NCBI GenBank assembly: GCA_949825065.1 | Contig: OX463852.1 | Span: forward strand, 13,988,127 to 14,052,126 | Length of the DNA: 64,000 nt | Direction of reading: 5' to 3' | Source: Odontocerum albicorne | Lineage: Eukaryota > Arthropoda > Insecta > Trichoptera > Odontoceridae | Shown: positions 10,953 through 22,189 of the stretch, in pieces | Numbering within the stretch: position 1 is the stretch's first letter | How the letters are laid out: each line of letters opens with the position of its first letter | The notes under the pieces: model-generated | Databases searched by the model: none | What the model saw: the letters and a program-made list of their open reading frames with translations, nothing else | What the model was told of the DNA's origin: nothing | Position numbers and translations under genes: made by a program

Positions 10953-12142
10953 GGTTAGTCAAAAAGTTTTGAAAGCGGAAATGAAAATACATTTTTTTTG
11001 GGGGGAAATCACTTTTATTGCTCAGTATAGTCTCCCATAAGATCAATACACTTGGTCCAACGATCTTCCAACTTTGTTGTCCATCACGGAAGTGACTTTC
11101 TGGAAGGCCTGCAAAATACTCCTCTACGACGGCTATAACCTCTTCGTTTGATGAAAAATGCTTTCCACGAAGGAATTTTTTGAGGTGTGAGAACAGCCAG
11201 AAGTCAGAGGGAGCTAAATCTGGCGAATAGGGTGGATGCTGCAACAATTCGTACCCCAATTCACTGATTTTCGCGATGGTTTTTTGAGCTGTGTGAGCAG
11301 GTGCACTGTCTTGATGAAAAATGTTTTTTTTCTTCTGCAAATCGGGTCTTTTTTCACAATATTTTTCATCCAACTGGTCCAAAAGGTCACAATAATAATC
11401 AGAGTTGATTGTCTTACAAGGAGATAATCTATCAATAAAATTCCTTTTGCATCCCAAAAAACTGACGCTAACACCTTCTTGGCCGATTTCTGGGCACGAA
11501 CTCGCTTCGGAGCCAAAGTGCCTGGTTCACACCACTCCTTAGCCTTCAAATGTTGCTCAGAAAGTCGCATTCGAACGTGTTTTTGTTGCATTGTTAGCAA
11601 ATGCGGCACCCATTGTGCACACAGTTTTTTGAAACCCAAAACTTCAGCCAAAACATGCCATGTTGTTCCATGTAAGATGCCTATGGTGTCAGCTATCACA
11701 TCCACAGTCGATCGATGATCTTCCAAAACCATATCCTGTATTTTCGCTATGATTTCTGGTGTTGATGCACTTTTTGGACGTCCTGAGCGTGGATCGTCTT
11801 CAACGCTTGTACGGCCATGCTTAAACTCCAAAACCCATCGGTGAACGGTTGGAAATGAAGGAGAAGACTCCTTTAATACTTTCACCATCTTTGCACGGAT
11901 CTCAGTAGCCGATAAACCTTCCAAAACAAAGAATTTAATCACTGCACGATATTCGGATTTTTCCATTGTTAAAAAATACACTGACACGTCAACTTCAAAT
12001 GGCTTGTAAACAAAGAATGAATTGACAGATCGAAATGAAATTTTGAGTACATTCTTATCAAAGATGAAATATTAAAATGGCGTAAAAATTTTGGTTTTTC
12101 TACTGCTCCTTAGATGTCGCTTTCAAAACTTTTTGACTAACC
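10953..12142 (-). mobile_element. mariner element, copy A (internally deleted)
   Basis: Terminal inverted repeats ggttagtcaaaaagttttga at 10953 and its complement ending at 12142 are flanked by TA on both sides (10951-10952, 12143-12144). At 1190 bp it is about 100 bp shorter than its sister at 51308-52599, from which it otherwise differs little. It lies between the zinc-finger leader exons of paralogues 2 and 3. Confidence 0.95.
10990..11987 (-). pseudogene. mariner transposase, defective (copy A)
   Basis: Starts MEKSEYRAVIKFF (ATG near 11966) with the paired helix-turn-helix N-terminus. A deletion joins LSEQHL to KAKEWCEPG, removing the segment that holds the first catalytic aspartate (MDETW in the sister copy). 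Further indels near 11420 shift the frame, so the C-terminal half (HQDSAPAHTAQ, YSPDLAPSDFWLF) lies in another frame. The second aspartate block also changed from DNAP to DSAP. Not functional. Confidence 0.92.
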
Positions 12143-12390
12143 TAGTAGTTCTGATATAATTAAATTTATATAATTAACTAAATTAAATTTGTGCATTGCG
12201 TTTCATATTCTACAGTTTTTAGTGCAGTGATAACTCTGAATTCAAATTAAGAGACAGGAAAAAATCATTGAATTTGATCAAAATGAGGTATACAACATAA
12301 CAGAACATCAACATACCGTGATTTATCAACTTTTTACTTATTATAATGATTTAAATTATTTTCAAAATAAAAATGTCTAAATCATTCTGG

Positions 12391-12452
12391 CCTTAAAGTA
12401 CACACCACCTTATCCATGCCTGGTATGGAATAGGTGGTGTGTACCTGAAGGT
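12391..12452. repeat. 26-bp imperfect hairpin with perfect 13-bp core
   Basis: Arms at 12391-12416 and 12427-12452 share gtacacaccacct exactly and pair at 22 of 26 positions. It is a foldback near the orphan leader exon; I see no element ends. Confidence 0.6.
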
Positions 12453-12539
12453 TAAACACCACTCATACGACATAAGTTAATTGATTGTCATATCTCACAT
12501 ATTTATTTTATTTCAACAATATGAGTTTATTAAGTTTAC

Positions 12540-12723
12540 TTGGGTCTGTGGGATTATCAACAAAATGTACGTAATCTGTGCTGATATCTTGCGCACATTC
12601 CTGTTTGATATCTGCCTCATGTACACTGATATCATACTGGGGGAACACTGCTGCAGTATCTCCATCTTTCGCCTTTTCTTCTTTCACCATTACATCTGCA
12701 ATTTTGTGTAGCTGAGTATTCAT
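12540..12723 (-). CDS. Orphan leader exon of zinc-finger paralogue 3
   Basis: Encodes MNTQLHKIADVMVKEEKAKDGDTAAVFPQY followed by EADIKQECAQD, clearly homologous to the leader exons at 7928 and 10452, including the VKEE and IKQE pair. It ends at a GTAAAC donor (12539-12534) in the same phase 1. No zinc-finger exon of its own lies before the next leader exon at 10706; the interval is filled by a mariner. It is either the remnant of a deleted gene or an alternative 5' exon for the array at 8657-10143. ATG at 12723 is the first in frame; an acceptor-like ttatag abuts it. Confidence 0.65.
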
Positions 12724-12884
12724 CTATAACCTGGAAACATTCACAATAGTTTAACAATGAGTTTATAATATGTTTACTCTTTCACGTAGGAAAGCATAAA
12801 ACTATATTCAATGCCCGATATTAGAAAATGAAACCTTTCCTGACATGATAACTTCCTTTGTAATTTGACAAGAAACGACTTGCT

Positions 12885-12975
12885 TGTGCTCCCTGATGAC
12901 GATGTGAAAACCTTGAAACCGGTAGGGGTATACTATTACATAAAATGGAATAAACAGCGTTTGATAAAACAAATT
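12885..12975. repeat. Dispersed repeat shared with 43245-43335
   Basis: About 85 bp including gtgaaaaccttgaaaccggt and tggaataaacagcgtttgat recur at 43245-43335 with about 10-15% difference. The CCTGATGA..GAAACCGG wording resembles the 3' tails of retroelements, but no coding part accompanies either copy. Confidence 0.65.
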
Positions 12976-14130
12976 AAAATGTCTTTAAACCTCCACAAAC
13001 TTAATGCCTTTGCTAAAAATAATATAATAATCTTCTTTGTTAGTGGTGTGTGTAGATTTGTTTTCCAGAGGTCTTATATAAATATTTATGATGTTGTATG
13101 AACACTAGACACATGCATTATACTACATCTAAAGCTTAATGTGTTACTGTCGCATATCAGAAGAGTTTTAAAGGTGTTTTTTGTAGTTTGTCTGGCCTCG
13201 TTAATTTTACTGTTTTTCTTACCAAACATGTTTTTCAAAACATTTGCAAATGCGGAGTAGTACCTTATCTAATGGTCACAACCACTATCTCCCTATCATA
13301 ACACTCAACTTATATATACTTAGTTTGTAATATTGTCAATGGCCAATAATACAATAGTAAATTGAAATACGAAGTTAGATAACCCTCGAGGGTGTCTGCT
13401 ATCTTAATGATGCTATATACATTGCCCGTTTATAACAATAAGAACAGAGTTACAATTTAAAAGTTGTCATAGTTCACAATATAAAACCATAATTAAAAAC
13501 ATACAATATAAAAATTCAATTATGTACTCGTAACTCGCCCAATGCTGTAAAGTCGAAAATAAAAACATACAGTGATGGTGAAGTGAAAATGAAACACAAC
13601 ATTAATGCAGAAGCTACTGCGTGACGTGAGGATTCTTATTGAGAAAGTCGTCCAATTTAAGTAAAACAAGAAGAAAAATTTATTTTTCTTTAACAGATTA
13701 TCAAAACAAATTAAAATAAATTTGTTGTCATTGTCGAAATCGACTTTTTTAGTGACAATTTACAAGTCTCAAGGAGTGGTGGACAGTGGCGGGTTTGCGT
13801 TTCAACATAATGGACAATGTTTGAGAAAATATATTTTTGTTTGATTTGTACAGGATTTTTTTTAAATAACATAAAAATGTATTGTAAATTTTCGTATGAA
13901 GTAAGTAGAGTTTGAACCAAACATGATTTTATTGTAAAAGAGCTAATCTGCCCTCATAAGTAAAAACGCAGCTAACGGGAAAAAAACAGAAATTTAACTA
14001 AGTATGAGGCAATATCCTATATCAAATTATGAATCATAATCCAAAAAAAAAATACAGAAAACCATTTATTTCAATACAAAAATCGACAAAATGTCTTCTT
14101 TAATTTTACAAAATGCTAGGTTTTTCTAAG

Positions 14131-14229
14131 CAAAAAAAGCAGTAAAATGTTATTCATAAGCAAAAAGACAGCTAGTGCCTATGCGTTTGCTGCGTTTTTG
14201 CTTATGAATTACATTTTACTGTTTTTTTG
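14131..14229. repeat. 35-bp inverted repeat (foldback element)
   Basis: Arms 14131-14166 and 14195-14229 are complementary apart from one gap and one mismatch, around a 28-base loop. It is probably a MITE or foldback. A related fragment (cataagtaaaaacgcagct) occurs near 13955. Confidence 0.65.
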
Positions 14230-14875
14230 TTTATGAATCACGAATTTTTTGACACACTCAACTGTGTTTTGTAAGTTTGCGCAGCATTTTATTGAAAAAA
14301 TATTTATTCTATCTTATACTATGAGCCGTGGGAAGAAGATTCTCTACCTTACATTGGCATTATTGAATAAGGCAAGGCAATGTTCAAAGTGCTGCAAAAT
14401 CCAATGAAATAATGGTATGTTATTCACATACATATTTGTTTACAATTAGCTACTTCGTACTTCATTAATAATCTTGATTTTTATGTCTGATTTAGCCGAT
14501 AATTCAATTAATTTTATAAGAATCTGTATATGCTGTTGAAGAAAAAGATAATGTTGAACCCAGTAATAGTTGGGCAACAATTGAGAATGTTGAAATTGTT
14601 GAAGGATCTAACTGTTCCCTACAAGATTCAAAATCAAAATACCAACTAATTACAAGCAAAACACATCCTCTCTGGGACCGGGACCCGACCTTTGCGATAC
14701 TAATGTGTGCAAAATGAAGTGTCTGATAATAATTGATAATAATCGAAGAAAGATAATACATCAGCCATTTATGGAAATGTCTCGGAAGAATCAACATTCA
14801 TATGGTATATGTTAGCAAACTGTCAACGTAAACCAGTAAAAAAACAGGCTATCATAAAAAAAAATCACCTTGAAG

Positions 14876-14941
14876 CATTTTTCTACAGATGCGCCAAATA
14901 CCCTGCTACATTTTTCTACAGATGCGCCAAATACCCTGCTA
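14876..14941. repeat. Tandem duplication, 2 x 33 bp
   Basis: The unit at 14876-14908 is repeated exactly at 14909-14941. It lies just 5' of the transposon-protein remnant and duplicates part of that frame. Confidence 0.85.
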
Positions 14942-14989
14942 CATGTTTTTTTTAACAACTTTGTGGTATCATGGTAAAAACGATTCTGT

Positions 14990-15515
14990 TTTGTACAGGA
15001 TAGAAAAGAAAACGCCTCTACATTCATTAACCACATTTAAAGATGGACGAGGTTCACAAGCAGCAGTTAATAAAATAGACAAGGCCCCAATTTCTGCACA
15101 TATTGAACTTTTTCATCCTACGATTTCTCATTACACTCGAAGAAGGGAGCATGCTACCCGTATTCATTACTTGCCAAGTGCCATTAGTATAACTTTGATG
15201 CATCAAGATTTCATAACAAAACATCCGCATCTGAAGTGCTCGTATGGTGCATATAGAAATGTGTTAAAGGAGATGAAAATACATTTCACAAAATTGTGTT
15301 TCCTTTAGAACAGACAAACGACGAGCTGATGCTGCGAGGGAAGCCTACCATAAAGATGCAGCCGATGTTTATCCCGATTCTCTGTGTCTTTCAGCTGATC
15401 TTCAAAAGATTATCACGCTACCGAGAATTGATAAAAAAGATAATATTTGTACTGTGCCTTCTATTACACTTGTCACGGGGTATGGGCATTCATGTCAATG
15501 ACCTTAGTAAACCTT
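14990..15515 (+). pseudogene. Remnant of a repetitive insect transposon-like protein
   Basis: Plus-strand fragments SAHIELFHPTISHYTRRREH, ATRIHYLPSAISITLMHQDF, then in another frame LRTDKRRADAAREAYHKDA and LSADLQKIITLPRIDKK. These resemble a multi-copy insect protein family with an HI..FP..SHY..YL...I..M motif and a later LQK...LPR motif, found in many insect genomes and probably transposon-derived. A frameshift at about 15300 and a stop at about 15515 break it. The family assignment rests on motif memory only. Confidence 0.45.
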
Positions 15516-15720
15516 CTTCAACATAATATTATTTAAAGAAAAGAGGTAAGGTGGTTGGTTTCTGATTTTTAGTTCCAATCCTGCGGGCTGCCGCTCCTTA
15601 TCAGATAAGTGATTGGCTGATTATTAGGGTGATGTGTTTTTAACTTAAAAGAAAATTGGAGAAGATTGACAGAGATAGATAAAAGTAATTTAGTAACAAA
15701 GTGCACTCATAATGTGATAC

Positions 15721-15843
15721 ATGGCAACTAATGAAATGTTCACCATCCCTAGAGTTAAAACCTCTTTTGCCCAAAGGCAATATGCTTATTTGGCTCCCAT
15801 GACATACAATGGCGTGCCGAATTCAATAAAGGTAAAGGTATGA
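15721..15843 (+). pseudogene. Non-LTR retrotransposon C-terminal tail
   Basis: The frame MFTIPRVKTSFAQRQ then YAYLAPMTYNGVPNSIK and stop matches the IPR.RT..G.RSF...AP..YN.LP..IK tail that follows the reverse transcriptase in many insect non-LTR elements. Nothing upstream belongs to it: a 5'-truncated insertion of about 120 coding bases. Confidence 0.6.
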
Positions 15844-17505
15844 AAACCATTTAGACAGTCGATCGGAACGTGGTTGTTATTACGACCGGATTTTGAGTAC
15901 TTGGGTTTCAGGATGAATGGCACGTGGAAAGGATTTGTGTGGGTTCGTGAGTGTGGGTTTCTTCTTGTTGTTTTAATTTTTGTTTATTTCCTATTTGTGT
16001 TTCTGTGTATTTTTGTTTTTATTTTTATTCTTATGATTGTGTGCGGTATATTGTGGGATGAATATTTTTCTTTCTGGAGTGATGATGTGTGAGGAGTTTA
16101 ATTTCGCATGATGTTTACAGTTGTAATTGAGTGTCACTGTTTGTCAGGTTGATGAGAACGTGCAACGGGGTTTTGTTTTTGTGTACTCAAAAATCAGAAA
16201 GAAGTATCGATCTATTTTTTTATGCTAAATATCCTCATTGATATACAGGCAAAAGCCTAGTTTACTGTGGATACGACAAATGAAAAGCAACAAACCCAGA
16301 TCATTTAAAGTTGTATGCCCAAATTAAATTACCTGTTGTTTTTTCGCAAATGATGTATATTTCTTGTCATGTGTAATAATAAAATAAATAAATAATAGTG
16401 CTGTGAACAAATAATTTTTAATATAAAATGTTAATTTTTTTTGTTTATCTGAACAGAATACTGAAATGGATAATTTGTTTAAAATGTTAGTTTTAAATAG
16501 TTTTCCATCAAAAGTGAACTTACTTAAATTCGGATTTGAATGACTCATTTGACTTTAATGCAAAATTATTCATGTAATTTGTGGTATTTTTTTCATAAGA
16601 CCTCTATGGTACTGATGAAAAGATGGCGTTTCTTTCCTTCTTGAATAATGGCCTTGAATATAGTGACTAGATTTCAGTTTATATAAACCCTGAGATTGTG
16701 AGTTAAAGAAATGGCTTTCTTCAATGAGAATTCTTTTAATAAAGCAAAATAGGAACAGTATATAATAATCAGTTAAATGGTTATAGTAACAAACATTTAT
16801 TTTATAAAATAAGAGAAAAAAAATAGGATCTGCGATGTTTAATGAATATAAATTGTATTTCATATTAGTCTAACGCTACGCGCTATACGCTCACGTTGAG
16901 TTAATTTTAGACATTTGCTTAACCCGGAAAAATTATAACAAAATCCCGAGAACTCCTAGAAGATATTCGACATTTCAAACTTTTAAAATCAAATGTATCC
17001 TAAAATATGACTAGTGCAAAATAATTTATGGTATTTTAGTGCCAAACCTGCGGTACTGATGAAAAAATAGTCCCACTGTCAAAATCAAATGTGGCACAAA
17101 TGTGGTACAAAGCAGTGCACACTGATATAAGTAATCAGTTTGAACCGTCAATTTTATAACTCGCATAAACAGTTCGATATTCTGATTTCAACACAATTAT
17201 AGCTTTTCAAACAATGACATCCTGGAGAATTGAGGTTATTTGCCAACTATGCATACATGATTGACAGTCTGTTGAATTCCATAGATACCAAATGTTTTTT
17301 GCTTAAATATTCTTCTTCTTCTTCTTGAACAGTTATATATGAAAGAGTATACACCAGTATCAAATGTTAGAAATTGTTTTAAAATTTTCAAAACATATAT
17401 TGCAAAGAAATTAATATTTTGTTGCTAATTATATATACTCTAAATAATAAAAAAAATTAACTTTAGTTAAAATACATATCTAGTCAAGAGTCACCTTCTA
17501 AATAA
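15844..17505. other. Intergenic, no gene seen
   Basis: AT-rich; only short frames. A short (CTT)n run occurs near 17310-17330. Nothing else recognised. Confidence 0.5.
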
Positions 17506-17511
17506 TATAGG

Positions 17512-17760
17512 ATGGCCTAACAAGAACTGAAATTTGCAGACATTTTTCAGTTGTCAAACGTGTGTAATTATAATGGACGTACGTCATCTACATATTTTCA
17601 CCATTTTTATAATAAAGTTTAATGATTTCCAAGCGTTCTGCAATCGTATAACGCAACATTTTTAATTTATAGGTTACGTAGATGAAGTATGTCCATTACA
17701 AATATTATGCGTTTGACAGCTGAAAAATAGCGGCAAATTTATAATGGCTGTTCTTGTTGC
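17512..17760. mobile_element. MITE with about 85-bp terminal inverted repeats
   Basis: The left arm (aacaagaac, then tttttcagttgtcaaacg, then aatggacgtacgtcatctac) pairs with the right arm (gtagatgaagtatgtccatt, cgtttgacagctgaaaaa, gttcttgtt). The two arms enclose about 75 bp of AT-rich DNA. No coding capacity and no certain target duplication, so the superfamily is unknown. Confidence 0.7.
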
Positions 17761-17762
17761 AC

Positions 17763-18582
17763 TACCCCGAGTAAAAAATAAAATAAATAATCTAGAAAAA
17801 AAGTGGAATCTATAAAATATGTAATTCCTTCGAGTCTGTAGATAAACAGTTAGATTATTTAATATAAGATTTTTAGATGATAAAAGTGTTTAAAAATAAA
17901 AAGATAGGGCCATCGCAATATGCGAAAAATATGCTGGAAATTACTAACGAAACTAAATCACAGAGTAGTTCAATTCCATTACATTTTTATGATAAAATTT
18001 TGCGACACAATTTGCTTTAACAGTTAAACATAACAAAGCAGGACCGTGATACTTAAATTAATGAACAAATAATATTGTATAATTCACCTCTTTTTAATGA
18101 TTAAAAAAATCGGCAGCCAAAAATAATTGGCGTCTGACTTTGAAACTTACAGGATCCTAGCTCTAGGATTAATGTGTTTACCAAATCAAACAGCGAGTCG
18201 GGCGTGTAGTGGTGTACCCAAATTTAATCGAAAGTAACGATGCGACTCAAAAATGTGTTCCCTTCTTGTGTAAACCGTGCAATGGGCCGCTCGCAAACGT
18301 GCCAACTTTTGTTCTGCAGCCAAAAGACGTGGGACCCATCGAGCAGACATTGGAAGGAATTATAGGTCCTTTGTCATTATGGATTGATTGAGGGGATTTT
18401 GTGGAAAGGTGGGTGCGAAGTTTGTTCGCCATATGCAACAACTTCGGCGAATGATTTCACAGAGGTTAGGGTGGATTTTGATGTTGCCCGGTAAGACAAG
18501 TTCTGTTATACGGCGTTTTATATTAGTTTTCCTGATAAATTCCAGGCAGGGTCTGTCGACTGCCGTATGGCGCCCACCGCAT
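17763..18582. other. Intergenic; 18190-18580 is GC-richer
   Basis: 17763-18180 is plain AT-rich spacer. 18190-18580 has clearly higher GC and two overlapping short open frames (plus 18209-18391, minus 18441-18247). Neither resembles a family I know. It may be an old insertion of a foreign repeat. Confidence 0.4.
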
Positions 18583-18814
18583 TTAACCCTTTCCGGTCCA
18601 CAAAAAAAAAATGTTCCATCAGGTTCACAAAAGATTTACAGAATTACAGGGTAAAACAATACATCCAGGTGGTACAAAAGAATACACGTAGCTGGTTTTA
18701 GAATCTGCTAAAACGTATATCCTCAGCCCCCATTTTGTAGGCTTCTTCGGGTTGAAGGAAATGTACATAAATCTTCCTTTGAATCCCACCGTCGATTCAT
18801 CTACTGGTAAATTT

Positions 18815-19640
18815 TCATCGGGAACACGGGAAGTGTTCTCGAAATTTTCCTTCCAGGTACATGAGGAAATTGTTCACCCTTTGAATTCTGGTCCTAAATT
18901 CTTGCGTAGCACTTGAGATTGTTTCTAAATGCAAAGACCAAAAAATTTGCAAAAACCGTCTGCGTGGGAAAATTTTTCCGAAAAAAGGATTTTTTTTATG
19001 AAAAGCACGAGACCAATATTCTTTTAGTTCAGCTACGTTGATAAGCCCCATGCTGATAATAACCCCCAAAAACGCTTTCATTTCTACTTCTGTAACAGGA
19101 GACCATTTGTTCCAAATTGAAAATTTTGACAAACTCTTCGTTGCTTGAATGTTTGCAACGTAATTATTTGTTTCCAGGGTAATTTTTTGTATCAATTCTT
19201 CAGTAAAAAAGAGTTGAAAGTATTGTAATGGCGTTGTACAACTGGATGGAACTTGAGGACCCACTGAGTTTTGTCCAACAGAAAAATTGATATCTGCACG
19301 ATAATTATCGTCGAGCGTAACATTTTTCCATACACGTGGGCTATTATGGATAACAGGAAGTAATAATCTTGATGGAAATTCGGAATCGTCATCACTGCTG
19401 CTCGAGACTCTGTAGACTCGTGGTATTTTACCAGTATTTATTTCTTCACTAGAATCAGAACTCCAAGCGCTCGGGGATATAGATGGTCCAGGATCAGAGT
19501 TATAGATAGTCTTCTTCTTAGGTTCTGTTTGTTTTATTACACCAGAAATGTCTTCATTTTCACGTTCAACAAATACTTCAGAGTCACTGTTCACTTCATT
19601 CATATATTCTTCATCACTACTTTCAAACTCGTTTTTTTGT
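18815..19640 (-). pseudogene. piggyBac transposase, N-terminal half
   Basis: Minus strand from an acidic N-terminus (EFESSDEEYMNEVNSDSEVF, typical of the family) through FLGVIISMGLINVAELKEYW, FFGKIFPRRRFLQIFWSLHL and RVNNFLMYLEGKF to a frame break after FREHFPCSR at 18815. The frame resumes as VPDENLPVDESTVGFKG and WGLRIYVLADSK and is cut by the internal deletion at about 18670. The DDE core and C-terminal finger are missing. The same frame break occurs in copy 1. Confidence 0.88.
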
Positions 19641-19882
19641 AATTCTAGGCATTTTTGCGGGGTTCGAATTATTAGAACAATAGTAAGTATCGGTAATAAT
19701 AATTATCAAGTTGTTTTCACGTGCACGGGTCGAGCGTAACTGATCCCAGCGCCGGCGGCCGGGCATCCGAGAGACGCGTACCGAGCCAGCCAGCAAACCT
19801 TTTGTATCCTTCTCAGGTAGAAAGTTACACATTCCAATGCTCATAAAAACCATTGAATCCTCATCCCAGTATGCCGCTACAC

Positions 19883-20729
19883 CAGTGTTTCTTAACCGTA
19901 TTGAAAGAATCGCCCCCTTTACCACGGTAAAATTATCCAGCGCCCCCCCCCCACACACACAAAATGCTAAATTCAAAATTTACACTTTTCTCCACGTATG
20001 TATTTTATGCAATCGATTTCCTACTATAAATAAAAAAATAGGTGAAATAAAAATAAAACACGTGATTATTTTTATAAACATTATGTATTTATTGCCTTTT
20101 TTGTCATATTAACATTACACACAACATTATAATATTATTTCAATAAAAAAAAGTACATGATTCAATACGAAATATGAAATTTTTAATAAAAAATAAATTT
20201 AATGAGATCCTTGAGCCTCATGTGATTGCGCCAATTTCGTAATATTAGGTTCAAATTTACTTAAATACAATCTCAAATCTCCTCTTTGGCTTATTTGTAA
20301 TCGATTTCGTGATTTTTTTAATATATGCATTACTGCACTTAAACCCTTTTCCACTAAATACGACGAAGGAAATGCTATGATGGGTAATTTTACTTCTTTC
20401 CACAGAAGAGGGTATTGATGGCGAAAACGAACCCAAAAAGCATCATAATCACATTGATTGAATATTATTTTAGCCTCACAGTCATTTTGTAGCTCAATAA
20501 ACTGCTCTTTTAAATTTTGACTGACACTTTCTATGTCTGATAAAAATGGATTAATTAACCAAGCTGGTTTTACAAGTTCCTGCAAGTCTTTGAATCTTAT
20601 TTTTGTATTTCGACATAACGCCCACTGGAACTCCTGCAGCACCCCCTAAATTCTAAAAATTTATAAACGCCCCCCCAGACCTCTAAAACGCCCACAAGGG
20701 GGCGCTGGCGCCCCCGTTAAGAATCACTG
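19883..20729 (-). mobile_element. hAT element nested in piggyBac copy 2
   Basis: Ends are cagtgtttcttaac and gttaagaatcactg, and the 8-bp target duplication cgctacac is exact at 19875-19882 and 20730-20737. Subterminal sequence is rich in gcgcccccc-type words on both sides. At 847 bp it is an internally deleted copy carrying only a transposase C-terminal fragment. The insertion is younger than the host piggyBac. Confidence 0.93.
20199..20642 (-). pseudogene. hAT transposase C-terminal fragment
   Basis: Reads KDLQELVKPAWLINPFLSD.., then FWVRFRHQYPLLWKEVKLPI, AFPSSYLVEKGLSAVMHILK, KSRNRLQISQRGDLRLYLSK: the hAT dimerisation region as seen in ZBED5/SCAND3-like proteins. The BED finger and catalytic residues are absent; the open frame is the remnant left after internal deletion. 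Confidence 0.82.
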
Positions 20730-20801
20730 CGCTACACTAAATACAAGTGAGAAAAAAATATGTTTTCTTGTATTTTTACAACAAACTGATGAAGAAAAAA
20801 A

Positions 20802-20863
20802 TGTCGAATGACATTCGACATAGGACTCACTGGAATAAAGTCGATGTCGAATGACATTCGACA
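20802..20863. repeat. Two copies of a 19-bp palindrome near the piggyBac end
   Basis: tgtcgaatgacattcgaca, symmetric about a central base, occurs at 20802-20820 and 20845-20863, each followed by taggac, within 80 bp of the right terminus. Duplicated subterminal palindromes of this kind are candidate transposase-binding sites; that role is inferred. Confidence 0.7.
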
Positions 20864-21171
20864 TAGGACCGGAAAGGGTTAATGTACTTTTAAAGTATTA
20901 AGTGAGTTAAAACATGGATGGTCTTGATTTATGCTTTCATAAACTTTAAGGCGCTCATAAAAACATTAAATATTGATTATTGTATGTAAATATTATTTGA
21001 TCAACAATTTTTTTTTAAATACTGACTAAACATACATGCAAAAATTCAAATAACTTATATACGTGTATAATAATTCTATACCAGTCCATGCAAAGGGATG
21101 ACAGGTTTTTGTACATATCTCAAAAAAAGTTCAATTTTGGGTTAGAATTACGCAAATTCTTTTTTTTTTTA

Positions 21172-21330
21172 AGAATAGATATGACTAAAGTCGTAGGTAT
21201 CCTTATACCCCCGAATACATTCAGAAAAAATGCCTGTGTCATTCAAGGGGAATAGCACAGCACGGGGTTCAAACTGGCGACTTTCCGCATGTAAGTCCAG
21301 TGCATTACCGCGCGGTCATGCACCTCATAT
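21172..21330 (-). mobile_element. tRNA-derived SINE, family A, copy 1
   Basis: On the minus strand the head reads ccgcgcggtaatgcactgg (A-box-like) and cagtttgaacccc (B box), followed by a body ending in a run of A (the T run at 21160-21170). The same body, with phrases like gacttt-atatcctta, recurs at 37108-37260 and 53758-53884. Confidence 0.75.
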
Positions 21331-21707
21331 ACGTCTATACCATATAACATGTCTGTATTAAATTCTTATAATCGCAAAAGTGGAAAAATTTGCGTTACTC
21401 TAAGGCTTAAGTTTTATATGAAAGCCTAAATATTAAAAACTACTTGGACACAGTTTATTGTATGCAAATGTACTTTTTTAGTCAATTGATTTTAGTCAAT
21501 TTTATGGCATTTGAGAGACATTAATATAATATTGTCTACTTCTAAGATTGTAAAATGTATTTTTTACTTATCAGAAATCAACCACAGATTTAAATAATAT
21601 TGAATACTCAAAAAAGGCTCTGTAAACTGAGGCAAGAAGATATGTTTTATGGGAAACGGATTTTTCTAAAATATCACAGTATTTAATTCTTATGTTCTAC
21701 CATATAT

Positions 21708-22189
21708 CAGGGGTCTCCAAACTACGGCTCGCAGGCCAACACCGGCCCGCGAGCACCATCAATCCGGCCCGCGGATGTGCCCGGTATCCAGCCCGTCATA
21801 GTTTATTTTGATTACATTGTAAAATTTTCAATGTAAGTAAATCATACAAAATCATAATCAGATGTTTTTATTTAACGACCAATTAAGTAACACAATAACT
21901 GACATACATAAATTAAATTGAACATTTTAACTGTAATTAATGATATGAGATGTATCCTAAAAAACTACAATTGCGAACGGAGCGCAGTCCACTCCCGAGC
22001 GGGGTGGACTGCGCTCCACAGGGAGCCCTGTGCCATAGATATCTCACTCGCCGGCTAGTCCCAATACGAAAATTTGTGTGTAATTCAAAACTACAGTATG
22101 TTGGTATGATGAGCTAGCTAAGTCTGGGCCCTTGGGACTTAGTGGAGGAGTCAGTGTGGCCCTTTGGCTAAAAAGTTTGGAGACCCCTG
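21708..22189. mobile_element. Non-autonomous hAT-type element
   Basis: Ends caggggtctccaaact and agtttggagacccctg are perfect 16-bp inverted repeats of hAT (Charlie-like) form. The GC-rich interior includes ggcccgcg words and a hairpin at 21979-22017. At 482 bp it encodes nothing. No clean 8-bp target duplication is visible, so the flanks may have decayed. Confidence 0.82.
21979..22017. repeat. Perfect 14-bp GC-rich hairpin
   Basis: ggagcgcagtccac at 21979-21992 pairs exactly with 22004-22017 around an 11-base loop inside the hAT-type element. Confidence 0.8.

Larger units (their letters stand above)
12724..14860. other. Intergenic AT-rich stretch
   Basis: No credible gene. It contains a dispersed repeat (12885-12975) and a foldback (14131-14229). 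Open frames here are short and unlike any family I know. Confidence 0.55.
18583..20882 (-). mobile_element. piggyBac element, copy 2, complete ends, internal deletion
   Basis: TTAACCCTTTCCGGTCC at 18583-18599 has its exact reverse complement at 20866-20882, giving 17-bp termini that include the TTAA target site on each side. The left interior matches copy 1 to about 18670, then jumps to transposase sequence corresponding to about 3387 in copy 1, so roughly 700 bp encoding the C-terminal half is deleted. A hAT element is nested at 19883-20729. Confidence 0.95.

Noticed and set aside
11236..11718. Plus-strand open frames inside mariner copy A
   Set aside because: Antisense shadows of the transposase.
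19623..19976. 117-codon minus open frame at the piggyBac/hAT junction
   Set aside because: It spans the nested hAT boundary and the low-complexity ggggggg/gtgtgt tract; not a real gene.
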